This document shows positions 1 through 6,512 of a DNA stretch of 10,264 nucleotides, one piece after another. The notes beneath the pieces were generated by a model. The model was not told the DNA's origin. It saw nothing but the letters and a program-made list of their open reading frames with translations, and searched no databases. This DNA comes from Comamonadaceae bacterium (GTDB lineage Bacteria > Pseudomonadota > Gammaproteobacteria > Burkholderiales > Burkholderiaceae_C). Both the position numbers and the translations under genes were made by a program. The stretch is from NCBI GenBank assembly GCA_947483455.1, contig CANKNK010000035.1:1-10264 (forward strand), in the 5' to 3' direction. The first letter of the stretch is position 1; every line of letters begins with the position of its first letter.

Positions 1-1404
1 ACCGGGCGCTTGTGCCAGTGCATCCCATTGCGGCAAGGCCTGCCCGTCTTTTGCAAAAACGCCCCATAGCAAAACCACGTCCTCGCGCGTGCTGGTTTCA
101 TCCAGCGAGATGCCGATACACGTGCCGCGCAACACGCGCACATTGGCCCCGGCTGCGACGGCTTTGCTGGCGATAGCTTGGGCTGCGGCGGCGCTTGTGG
201 TGTCAATCGTCAAAGTATCAAATGCACTGTCGTACAAAGGCGCGCAGCCCAGGCTGGACAGACCCGCAGCCAGCGTGGCGGTATAGGCAGCAATGCGCTG
301 GGCGATGCGCGTGAGACCAAGTGGTCCGTGGTAGACCGCGTACATGCTGGCCACTACGGCGGGCAGCACTTGCGCGGTACAAATATTGGAAGTAGCTTTT
401 TCGCGGCGTATGTGTTGCTCGCGGGTTTGCAGCGCGAGGCGGTAGGCCGGTTTGCCATGGACATCCACACTCACGCCCACCAGACGACCAGGCATGGAGC
501 GTTTGAATGCATCGCGGCAAGCCAGGAAGGCGGCGTGGGGGCCACCGGCGCCCATGGGCATGCCAAAGCGCTGCGTGCTGCCCACCACGATGTCGGCGCC
601 CATTTCACCCGGCGGTTTGAGCAGGGTCAGCGCCAGCAAATCCGCAGCCAGTATCAACGCAGCGCCTTTGGAGTGCAGCAGGTCAGCGTCGCGCTGCCAG
701 TCGTCCAGCCAGCCGGTGCTGCCGGGGTATTGGTTGATAGCGGCGAAGTAATCCTCACCCGCCAGCGCTTCGTACCAGGCCTGGGGCGAACGCACCACCT
801 TCACCGCAATGCCTAAAGGCGCGGCGCGCGTTTGGATGACGGCAATGGTTTGCGGGTGGCAATCGCCGCCGACTACGAACACATGGCCTTTGTTTTTGAC
901 ACTGCGCTTGGCCAGGGTCATGGCCTCGGCAGCCGCGGTGGCTTCGTCCAGCATGGAGGCATTGGCCATCGGCATCGCCGTTAGATCGCACACCATGGTC
1001 TGAAAATTGACCAGGGCCTCCATACGGCCCTGGCTGATCTCGGCCTGGTAGGGCGTATAGGCGGTATACCAGGCGGGGTTTTCCAGGATGTTGCGCAGAA
1101 TCACGCCCGGTGTGTGCGTGCCGTAATAGCCTTGGCCGATAAAGCTTTTGAGCACCCGGTTGTGCGCGGCCATGGCGCGCAATTGAGCCAGCGCCGCTGC
1201 CTCACCGATGGCGGGGGGCAAATCCATAGGTGCGCTGCGCCGGATATTGGCTGGCACGATGCCGGCGATCAAGCTCTCGCGCGAGGCTTCGCCAATGGCT
1301 GACAGCATATACGCCTCGTCCTCTTGCGACAGGCCGATATGCCGGGCGATAAATTCTTGTGGATTTTCCAGGGCGCTCCAAGTGGCGGCGGTAGAGGTGC
1401 GCAT
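1..1404 (-). CDS. gcvP: Glycine dehydrogenase (decarboxylating), P protein, N-terminal half (partial)
   Basis: PLP-dependent P protein of the glycine cleavage system, a cytoplasmic complex. It decarboxylates glycine and passes the aminomethyl group to lipoyl-GcvH. The frame is open for 468 codons from ATG at 1404 to the left edge, about half of the usual 950-960 residues. Family landmarks include ENPxEFxxRHIG near residues 13-24, ILRNILENPAWYTAYTPYQ at 102-120, NASMLDEATAAAEAM at 148-162, GADIVVGSTQRFGMPMG at 269-285, GGPHAAF at 287-293 and QTREQHIRREKATSNICT at 326-343. These follow E. coli GcvP closely from memory. The PLP lysine lies in the C-terminal half and is outside the window. The start is supported by an AGGA core (1413-1416 on the complement) 8 bases upstream. 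It is third in the operon, 67 bases after gcvH, so its control should come from the riboswitch ahead of gcvT. Its frame does not appear as a closed ORF only because no stop falls inside the window. Confidence 0.97.
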   Translation of the reverse strand, partial: MRTSTAATWSALENPQEFIARHIGLSQEDEAYMLSAIGEASRESLIAGIVPANIRRSAPMDLPPAIGEAAALAQLRAMAAHNRVLKSFIGQGYYGTHTPGVILRNILENPAWYTAYTPYQAEISQGRMEALVNFQTMVCDLTAMPMANASMLDEATAAAEAMTLAKRSVKNKGHVFVVGGDCHPQTIAVIQTRAAPLGIAVKVVRSPQAWYEALAGEDYFAAINQYPGSTGWLDDWQRDADLLHSKGAALILAADLLALTLLKPPGEMGADIVVGSTQRFGMPMGAGGPHAAFLACRDAFKRSMPGRLVGVSVDVHGKPAYRLALQTREQHIRREKATSNICTAQVLPAVVASMYAVYHGPLGLTRIAQRIAAYTATLAAGLSSLGCAPLYDSAFDTLTIDTTSAAAAQAIASKAVAAGANVRVLRGTCIGISLDETSTREDVVLLWGVFAKDGQALPQWDALAQAPG

Positions 1405-1471
1405 AGCAGCTTTCCTTGCAAAATAGGCCTGGCCCGCGAAGGCCATGGCGGGATCAACAATGCGAAGACGT

Positions 1472-1837
1472 TCAGGCCGTCATGGCCTGGTAGGCGGCCT
1501 CATCCATGAGGGCGGTAAGCTGGCCAGGGTCGCTCAGACGCACTTTGAAAAACCAACCTTCACCCTGCGGGTCGGTATTGGCCAGCGAAGGGTTGTCGCG
1601 CAAGGCTTCGTTCACTTCAATAATCACGCCCGAAACCGGCATAAACACATCGGCGGCGGCTTTGACCGACTCGACCACACCGGTAATTTCACCCTGCGCA
1701 AAGGTCTTGCCCACTTCGGGCAATTCGACAAACACCACATCGCCCAGCGCATCTTGCGCGTGGTGCGTGATGCCGACGACGGCGCTGCCGTTGTCATTGG
1801 AAATCCATTCATGGTCAGCGGTATAGAGGAGGCTCAT
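1472..1837 (-). CDS. gcvH: Glycine cleavage system H protein (lipoyl carrier)
   Basis: Small lipoyl-carrying shuttle protein, 121 residues, slightly shorter than the usual 125-130. Its lipoamide arm carries the aminomethyl group from P protein to T protein and is then reoxidised by dihydrolipoamide dehydrogenase, which is not in this window. The N-terminus has the typical YTADHEW (residues 5-11), followed by GITHHAQDALGDVVFVELP (22-40). The lipoylation motif is ESVKAAAD, with the modified lysine at K59. A second half reads SGVIIEVNEAL, then NTDPQGEGWFFKV near the C-terminus, all usual for GcvH. An AGGA ribosome binding core (1844-1847 on the complement) sits 6 bases ahead of ATG. It lies 57 bases after gcvT and 67 before gcvP, the common Burkholderiales and enterobacterial order. 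Nothing looks degraded. Confidence 0.98.
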   Translation of the reverse strand: MSLLYTADHEWISNDNGSAVVGITHHAQDALGDVVFVELPEVGKTFAQGEITGVVESVKAAADVFMPVSGVIIEVNEALRDNPSLANTDPQGEGWFFKVRLSDPGQLTALMDEAAYQAMTA

Positions 1838-1894
1838 AAAAAATCCTTTTTGGCTAGTGAAAGAAATGACAAAAATTTTGCAATGCGAATAGGC

Positions 1895-3037
1895 CTAAGC
1901 GGCTCGGCGGTAACGGTGGGGAACAAAAGGCATGGCACAAACTTGCATGGGCACCCTCTTGCCCCGCACCAATGCAAACAGCGGCGTGCCCAAAGCAGCA
2001 AAGCGCGGTGACACATAGGCCATGGCAATCGGCGCATCCGCACTAGGGCCTAGAAGGCCGCTACATACCTGGCCCACGCTTTGGCCTTGGGCGTCTTCGA
2101 GCATCGTGGGCTCGCGCACCGGTATGCGCTCCAGCGCCCGCAAACCTACGCGCACGCGGCCCGCGCCCTGCTGCATCTGCGCAAACAAAGCCTCAGCACC
2201 CACAAAACCACCGGCGCGCGCGCCGCCTTCGCGGCGTACTTTTTGAATCGCCCACATCAGCTGCGCCTCTAAGGGCGTGGCGGCGGCGTCCATGTCATTA
2301 CCGTACAGGCACAAACCGGCTTCCAAACGCAGCGAATTGCGCGCACCCAGGCCTATGGGTAGGACCTCGGGCTGGGCCAACAAGGCCTGCGCGAAAGCCA
2401 TAGCGCTGTCTTTATGCAGCGAGATTTCAAAACCGTCCTCACCGGTGTAACCGCTGCGCGTGATGTAGAGCACCTGGCCTTGCCAGTCAAAGCTTGCGCC
2501 GTCCATAAAGACCATGCGCTGCACACCGGGCACCAGGCGCTGCAGCGCAGTGACTGCTGCGGGGCCTTGCAAAGCCAGCAATGCGTGATCGGGCATGGGG
2601 GTGACGGTGCATTGCGCGCCGATATGGGCCTGGATATGCGCGATATCGGCTTGCTTGCAGGCACCATTGACCACCACAAAAATTCCGTCCGCGCGCAAGC
2701 TGAACATCAGGTCATCGAGGATGCCGCCTTGGGCATTGAGCAGCATGCCGTAGCGCTGGCGGCCTGGGGCCAGGCCCATGACATCCACGGGCACCAGTTG
2801 CTCAAAGGCCGACGCAGCCTGTGGTCCTGAGAGCAGCAGTTGGCCCATGTGCGAGACGTCAAACAAACCGGCCTGGGCGCGGGTATGGAGGTGCTCTGCC
2901 AGTACCCCGGCGGGGTATTGCACCGGCATGCTGTAGCCCGCAAAAGAGACCATGCGGGCACCAAGCGACACATGCAAATCGTAAAGCGGAGTGCGTAACA
3001 AGGGTGCGGCGGGCAGCGTGGACGGCGGTTCAGACAC
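1895..3037 (-). CDS. gcvT: Aminomethyltransferase, glycine cleavage system T protein
   Basis: T protein releases ammonia from aminomethyl-lipoyl-GcvH and transfers the one-carbon unit to tetrahydrofolate, giving 5,10-methylene-THF. From GTG at 3037 the protein has 380 residues, near the 364 of E. coli GcvT. Landmarks: RTPLYDLHVSLGARMVSFAGYSMPVQYP at the N-terminus (positions 15-42, key residues SFAGYSMP), FDVSHMGQ at 59-66, GGILDD at 104-109 containing the folate-site acidic residue, RSGYTGEDGFEIS in the middle, GLGARNSLRLEAGLCLYGNDMD, and the C-terminal MPFVPHRYRR. The start was chosen because a GGAG core (3044-3047 on the complement) lies 6 bases upstream of GTG. The alternative ATG at 3136 would add 33 residues (including KADNRVPGLPCIGQAVCLEP) unlike any T protein, encoded by riboswitch sequence. 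It is the first gene of the gcvTHP operon and ends with TAG at 1895-1897. Confidence 0.96.
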   Translation of the reverse strand: MSEPPSTLPAAPLLRTPLYDLHVSLGARMVSFAGYSMPVQYPAGVLAEHLHTRAQAGLFDVSHMGQLLLSGPQAASAFEQLVPVDVMGLAPGRQRYGMLLNAQGGILDDLMFSLRADGIFVVVNGACKQADIAHIQAHIGAQCTVTPMPDHALLALQGPAAVTALQRLVPGVQRMVFMDGASFDWQGQVLYITRSGYTGEDGFEISLHKDSAMAFAQALLAQPEVLPIGLGARNSLRLEAGLCLYGNDMDAAATPLEAQLMWAIQKVRREGGARAGGFVGAEALFAQMQQGAGRVRVGLRALERIPVREPTMLEDAQGQSVGQVCSGLLGPSADAPIAMAYVSPRFAALGTPLFALVRGKRVPMQVCAMPFVPHRYRRAA

Positions 3038-3043
3038 AAGGGG

Positions 3044-3047
3044 CTCC
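3044..3047 (-). promoter_or_regulatory. Ribosome binding site deciding the gcvT GTG start
   Basis: The minus strand reads GGAG, then six bases, then GTG. This is the only well-spaced Shine-Dalgarno core between the riboswitch and the conserved T-protein N-terminus, and it settles the start at 3037. It lies 8 bases beyond the 3' arm of the leader hairpin at 3056-3079, so leader folding could affect its accessibility. Confidence 0.75.
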
Positions 3048-3055
3048 AGACAAAC

Positions 3056-3079
3056 GGCCTGCCCTATGCACGGCAAGCC
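3056..3079 (-). promoter_or_regulatory. Leader hairpin between glycine riboswitch and gcvT, candidate expression platform
   Basis: In the RNA made from the minus strand, GGCUUGCC (3079-3072) pairs with GGCAGGCC (3063-3056) over 8 pairs, one of them G-U, around an 8-base loop. The sequence just after it, GUUUGUCU (3055-3048), can pair imperfectly with GGACAAC (3095-3089), which overlaps the closing strand of the second aptamer. That would extend the hairpin while opening the aptamer stem. The downstream bases are not a U-run, so a classical intrinsic terminator is unlikely; control of translation is the more natural reading. The base pairing can be read directly, but its role is inferred. Confidence 0.5.
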
Positions 3080-3086
3080 GGGAACC

Positions 3087-3247
3087 CTGTTGTCCGCTTT
3101 ACCTGAGAGATTCAACGCCGACATGTGCCGACGCATTGCCCCTTCGGTGGACAGCTGCTAAGAGCTGCCTCTCTCCAACAGAATGGAATAGTCAGTCCTT
3201 TTGCCTGAGCGTTCAGCCTTCGGCGGTCTTGCGACTCTCTCCTGACC
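3087..3247 (-). promoter_or_regulatory. Tandem (two-aptamer) glycine riboswitch upstream of gcvTHP
   Basis: Cis-acting RNA that senses glycine, usually switching gcv expression on when glycine is plentiful. Aptamer 1 spans about 3191-3247: closing stem GUCAG (3246-3242) with CUGAC (3195-3191), GGAGAG near its 5' end, GCCGAAGG in the core, and CUCAGGCAAAAGGACUGA at its 3' side. A 9-base linker (3190-3182) leads to aptamer 2, about 3087-3181: closing stem CUGUUG (3181-3176) with CAACAG (3092-3087), then GGAGAGAG, CACCGAAGGGGCAA in the core and CUCUCAGGUAAAGCGGACA at the 3' side. These match the conserved glycine riboswitch blocks, with a small deviation in aptamer 2 (AAAGCGGACA where AAAAGGACA is usual). 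Two aptamers with a short linker directly ahead of gcvT is the classical arrangement. Outer limits are approximate. Confidence 0.95.
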
Positions 3248-3252
3248 GGCGC

Positions 3253-3283
3253 ATTCTAGTACCAGGGCGCTGACTTCAGTCAA
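3253..3283 (-). promoter_or_regulatory. Predicted sigma70 promoter of the gcv operon
   Basis: On the minus strand a -35-like TTGACT (3283-3278) is preceded by a run of six A, and a -10-like TAGAAT lies at 3258-3253. The spacer is 19 bases, longer than ideal; TACTAG at 3261-3256 would give a 16-base spacer but is a poorer hexamer. Transcription from either would begin around 3245-3250, just where the first aptamer starts, which supports the call. Confidence 0.6.
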
Positions 3284-3343
3284 GGCTTTTTTCGGCTGGG
3301 TAGCCTAGCTGCCCGCCACCCACACGAAACCGCACCCGAGGCC

Positions 3344-4321
3344 CTATGCGCGCTTGGCCAGCTGGCGCTGGTGAAAAATAAAACCCAAACTATTGAGCAG
3401 CAATTGTGCAGCCAAGATCGCCGTGATGCCCGCTGGGTCGTAGGCCGGCGCCACTTCCACCAGGTCCATGCCCACGATCCTGCCTTGGCAGCGCTTGACC
3501 AGGGCTTCGATGATTTCTAGTACCTCGTAGTACAAAAAGCCACCGTGGCTAGGGGTGCCCGTGCCCGGCGCGATAGAGGGGTCAAAACCGTCGATATCGA
3601 TGGTGAAGTAGTACTGCGGCGCCTCAGGGATCGCGGCCAGTACACCGGCCACGCCCATGGTGCGCACTTGGCGCACCGAGTAAATCTGCGACCCGGCCGC
3701 GCGCGCGGCCTCATAGTCGTCGCGGTTGGAGGAGGACACATTGCGAATGCCTAACTGCGTCATGCCGCTGATGTGGTCCATCTCGGAGGCACGGCGCAGC
3801 GGGTTGCCGTGGCCGTAGCGCACGCCGTGGCGTTCGTCCACAAAGTCCAGGTGCGCATCGAAATGCACGATATGGATAGGGCCCATGCCATCAAAAGCTT
3901 TGATGACCGGCGCGTGCACCGAATGGTCGCCGCCCAGCACCAGCGGCATAGCGCCCGACGCCAAAATTTTGCGGATGGCATACTCGGTATTGGCGTGGCT
4001 TTTGTGCATATCGGTGTGCACGATGTCGGCATCGCCCACGTCCACAATACGCGCCTGTTCGCGCGTGAGGTACATCACATCGTCCTCATGGTCATACGCC
4101 CCAGCATGGCCGAAAGAAAACAAGGTAGAGGCCTCGCGGATCGCACGCGGACCAAAACGCGCACCAGGCCGCCATTGGGTACCCATGTCATTGGGCACGC
4201 CGATGACAGCGACATCGGCATCGATGGCATTCCAGTCCACGCAGGCTGGGGACTTGGCAAACGTGCAGTGGCCGACAAAAGGTAAATCCAGGCGACCGCG
4301 TTGGTAGGCGTTGTCAGACAT
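3344..4321 (-). CDS. speB: Arginase/agmatinase-family ureohydrolase (agmatinase-like, substrate uncertain)
   Basis: Binuclear metal hydrolase that splits a guanidino compound into urea plus an amine or amino acid; a cytoplasmic enzyme with no signal peptide. Length is 325 residues, normal for agmatinases and relatives (about 300-330). All metal-binding motifs are present: GGDHS with H133, DAHLD with D155, H157 and D159, and DIDGFD with D242 and D244, followed by E289 in MDLVEV. GHGN at 170-173 supplies the active-site His found in the family. The N-terminal block VPNDMGTQWRPGARFGPRAIRE (42-63, key residues NDMGTQ and GARFGPR) is typical, whereas STLFSFGHAGAYDHEDD (65-81) and SHGGFLYYEV (258-267) are less usual for true SpeB. 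The symbol is the conventional one for the family. Guanidinobutyrase, guanidinopropionase, guanidinoacetase or guanidine hydrolase activities remain possible. It starts 9 bases after the dcp stop and is very likely co-transcribed with dcp. Only a weak GAAAG-type ribosome site precedes ATG. Confidence 0.85.
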   Translation of the reverse strand: MSDNAYQRGRLDLPFVGHCTFAKSPACVDWNAIDADVAVIGVPNDMGTQWRPGARFGPRAIREASTLFSFGHAGAYDHEDDVMYLTREQARIVDVGDADIVHTDMHKSHANTEYAIRKILASGAMPLVLGGDHSVHAPVIKAFDGMGPIHIVHFDAHLDFVDERHGVRYGHGNPLRRASEMDHISGMTQLGIRNVSSSNRDDYEAARAAGSQIYSVRQVRTMGVAGVLAAIPEAPQYYFTIDIDGFDPSIAPGTGTPSHGGFLYYEVLEIIEALVKRCQGRIVGMDLVEVAPAYDPAGITAILAAQLLLNSLGFIFHQRQLAKRA

Positions 4322-4330
4322 AAAGCGCTT

Positions 4331-6397
4331 TCAGGCAGGGGTGAGTAGGCCGCGCTTACGCAGCATGGGTTCGACCGCCGGCGGGCGGCCACGGAAGGCG
4401 ATATAGGCTTGCATGGGCTCTTGCTGATTGCCTGCCGCATAGACATGGCGCAGCAAGGATTGGCCCAAAGCCGGGTCTAGTACATCGCCTTTTTCTAGGA
4501 AGGCGTCAAAGCCGTCGGCGTCTAGCACCTCGGCCCACATATAGACGTAATACGCCGAGGCATAGCCATTGGAGGAAAACAGATGCGAGAAATGCGGCAA
4601 GCGGTGCCGCATGCCTATGCCCGAAGGCATAGCCAGCGCCTGCAAAGTGTCGCGCTCAAAGGCTTGCAAGTCCAGCGCATCTGGGTCGGTGCACTGGTGC
4701 AAATCCAGATCTACCAATGCGGAGGCTAGGTATTCGACCGTGGCAAAGCCCTGGTTAAAGGTCTGGGCAGCCAAAATTTTCTCAAGCAATGCCGGATCCA
4801 TAGGCTGCCCAGTTTGGCTATGGGTGGCAAAGCGTTGCAGGATCTCTGGCTGTAGCAGCCAGTTCTCAAAAATCTGCGAGGGGAATTCCACAAAGTCGCG
4901 CAGCACGCTGGTGCCCGCCAGACGCCGAAAGCGGCATTGCGAGAGCAGACCATGCAGGCCATGGCCGAATTCGTGGAACAAGGTGCGCGCATCGTCCAGG
5001 CTGAGCAAGGTGGGCTCGCCTGCTGCGGCCTGCGAAAAATTATTGTTGTTCACCACAATCGGGCGCACGGCGGTGGGCAGCTCGCGCTGATCGCGGTAGG
5101 TGCTCATCCAGGCGCCTGAGCGCTTGCCGCTGCGGGCAAAGTTGTCGCCCAAGAACACGCCTACGTGGAGATCTTGCGCGTCTAGAACCTCCCAGGCTTT
5201 GACACTCTCGTTGTAGGTGGCGATATCGCTGCGCGGCACAAATTGCAGGCCAAACAGACGGCCGGCCACATAAAACATGGCTTCGGTAAGACGCTCCAAT
5301 TGCAAAAACGGCTTGATCTGCGCCTCATTTAGCTGGTAGTCACGCTGGCGCACTTTCTCGGTCCAGAAGTGCCAATCCCAGGCCTGGATGTCTTCGCTAG
5401 CCCAGGGATGCCCGGTCTCTTGGCTGGCCAGCGCCGCAAGCGCGGCACGCTCGCCCAGGGCTTTGCGCTGTGCAGGCTCCCAGGCACGCATGAGCAAGTT
5501 CCGGACGGCGTCGGCATTTCCAGCCATGGTGTCGGCCAGGGCAAAGTCGGTGAAATTCGCGTAGCCCAGCAGGCGCGCCTGGGCTAGGCGCAGCTGCAAA
5601 ATTTCGTGCATCAGCGGCCGGTTGTCGTGCGCGCCGCTGTGCTCGCCGCGTGCGCACCAGGCCTGCCAAATGTGCTGGCGCAGATCGCGCCGCTGGGAAA
5701 ACATCATGAAGGGCGTGATGGAGGAACGCGAAAGCGTGATGACGTGGGCGTCCGCGCCTTCGACGCCACGTTCGGTAGCCGCCTGGCGCGCTGCGGAGAT
5801 GACAAAAGCCGGTAGCCCGGCCAATTCATCCGGTGTGCGCAATACCATCTGAAACGCCGACTCGTCGGCCAGGACGTTTTGTGAAAACTGGGTAAAGCAG
5901 CGGGCCAGGCGCTCGGCATTGGCGGCAAATTCGCGGCGCTGGGCGGGGGCCAAGCGGGCACCGGCGCGCTCAAAGTCCAGTAGGTAGCGCGACAGCAGGC
6001 GCTGGCTTTGCACGTCCAGCCCAGCGCTATTTCGGGCGACGGACTCGATGCGGGCGAACAAGCCGGCATGCAGAAAAAATGCGGCCTGGTGGGCCGCAAG
6101 CCGGGGAGCAATTTCCCGCTCAAGGGCACGCAAAGCGTCCGAGCTGTGTGAGGCCACCAAATTAAAAAACACCGCGCGGCAGCGCGCCAGCAACTGCCCA
6201 GCCGACTCCAGCGCCAGCAAGGTGTTGTCAAAGTCGGGCGGGGCCGGGTTGGCCGCGATGGCATCTATCTCGGCCTGGTGGGCAGCAAAGGCGGCATCAA
6301 ATGCCGGCAAAAAATGCTGCGGCGCGATAGATGCAAAAGGCGGTACCTGGAAGGGCGTGTCCCAAGAGGACAGGAGGGGATTGTTGGCGTGTGTCAT
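4331..6397 (-). CDS. dcp: Peptidyl-dipeptidase Dcp (M3 family zinc metallopeptidase)
   Basis: Cytoplasmic zinc peptidase that removes dipeptides from the C-terminus of peptides, helping to recycle imported peptides and protein fragments. It has 688 residues; E. coli Dcp has 681. The zinc site HEFGH is at 475-479 (ligands H475 and H479, catalytic E476). The third ligand is E504 in DFVEFPSQ, 29 residues after the first His, the same spacing as in E. coli Dcp. The N-terminal half matches Dcp rather than oligopeptidase A: PAFDAAF, then NPAPPDFDNTLLALESAGQLL near 50-70, and later LNEAQIKPFLQLERL. The C-terminus has NGYASAYYVYMWAEVLDADGFD and ends EPMLRKRGLLTPA, as in the family. No signal peptide is visible. 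The upstream ribosome site is weak. The gene is divergent from the peptide ABC importer, across 115 bases, and the ureohydrolase follows at 9 bases. Oligopeptidase A (PrlC) is the main alternative. Confidence 0.9.
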   Translation of the reverse strand: MTHANNPLLSSWDTPFQVPPFASIAPQHFLPAFDAAFAAHQAEIDAIAANPAPPDFDNTLLALESAGQLLARCRAVFFNLVASHSSDALRALEREIAPRLAAHQAAFFLHAGLFARIESVARNSAGLDVQSQRLLSRYLLDFERAGARLAPAQRREFAANAERLARCFTQFSQNVLADESAFQMVLRTPDELAGLPAFVISAARQAATERGVEGADAHVITLSRSSITPFMMFSQRRDLRQHIWQAWCARGEHSGAHDNRPLMHEILQLRLAQARLLGYANFTDFALADTMAGNADAVRNLLMRAWEPAQRKALGERAALAALASQETGHPWASEDIQAWDWHFWTEKVRQRDYQLNEAQIKPFLQLERLTEAMFYVAGRLFGLQFVPRSDIATYNESVKAWEVLDAQDLHVGVFLGDNFARSGKRSGAWMSTYRDQRELPTAVRPIVVNNNNFSQAAAGEPTLLSLDDARTLFHEFGHGLHGLLSQCRFRRLAGTSVLRDFVEFPSQIFENWLLQPEILQRFATHSQTGQPMDPALLEKILAAQTFNQGFATVEYLASALVDLDLHQCTDPDALDLQAFERDTLQALAMPSGIGMRHRLPHFSHLFSSNGYASAYYVYMWAEVLDADGFDAFLEKGDVLDPALGQSLLRHVYAAGNQQEPMQAYIAFRGRPPAVEPMLRKRGLLTPA

Positions 6398-6468
6398 CAG
6401 CCCACTGTAATAGATGGCGCGCGCTGCACCAAGGCCAAGCGCTCAAACCCATGCGCTGCGGCTTACTT

Positions 6469-6474
6469 TATGAT
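6469..6474 (+). promoter_or_regulatory. Possible -10 element for the ABC importer operon
   Basis: TATGAT matches the sigma70 -10 consensus at five of six positions, and transcription would start about 30 bases before the binding-protein gene. No convincing -35 is seen at the right distance. It lies in the 115-base divergent region 6398-6512, where no good dcp promoter could be identified by eye. Confidence 0.35.
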
Positions 6475-6512
6475 GCCCGCTGCCTTGGCCCCCTAACCGG
6501 AGACCCACCCTC

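Noticed and set aside
178..816. 212-residue open frame on the plus strand
   Set aside because: It lies antisense to gcvP, whose minus-strand frame carries unmistakable glycine dehydrogenase motifs. The composition is that of a GC-rich shadow frame.
1445..2011. 188-residue open frame on the plus strand
   Set aside because: It runs antisense over gcvH and the end of gcvT, matches no family I recognise, and has the look of a shadow frame.
3101..3134. Direct or inverted repeat CGTCGGC / GTCGGCG as a protein binding site
   Set aside because: It is explained as a peripheral stem-loop of glycine aptamer 2, where the two arms pair with two G-U wobbles.
3298..3314. Hairpin GGGTAGC-CTA-GCTGCCC as an intrinsic terminator after the ureohydrolase gene
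   Set aside because: The stem is seven pairs including one G-U with a 3-base loop. On the minus strand it is followed by AGCCGAAAAAAG, not a T-run, so it does not qualify as an intrinsic terminator.
6429..6488. Inverted repeat CCAAGGC / GCCTTGG in the divergent intergenic region as an operator
   Set aside because: The arms are only 7 bases and 46 bases apart and flanking positions do not extend the match. This is expected by chance in GC-rich DNA.
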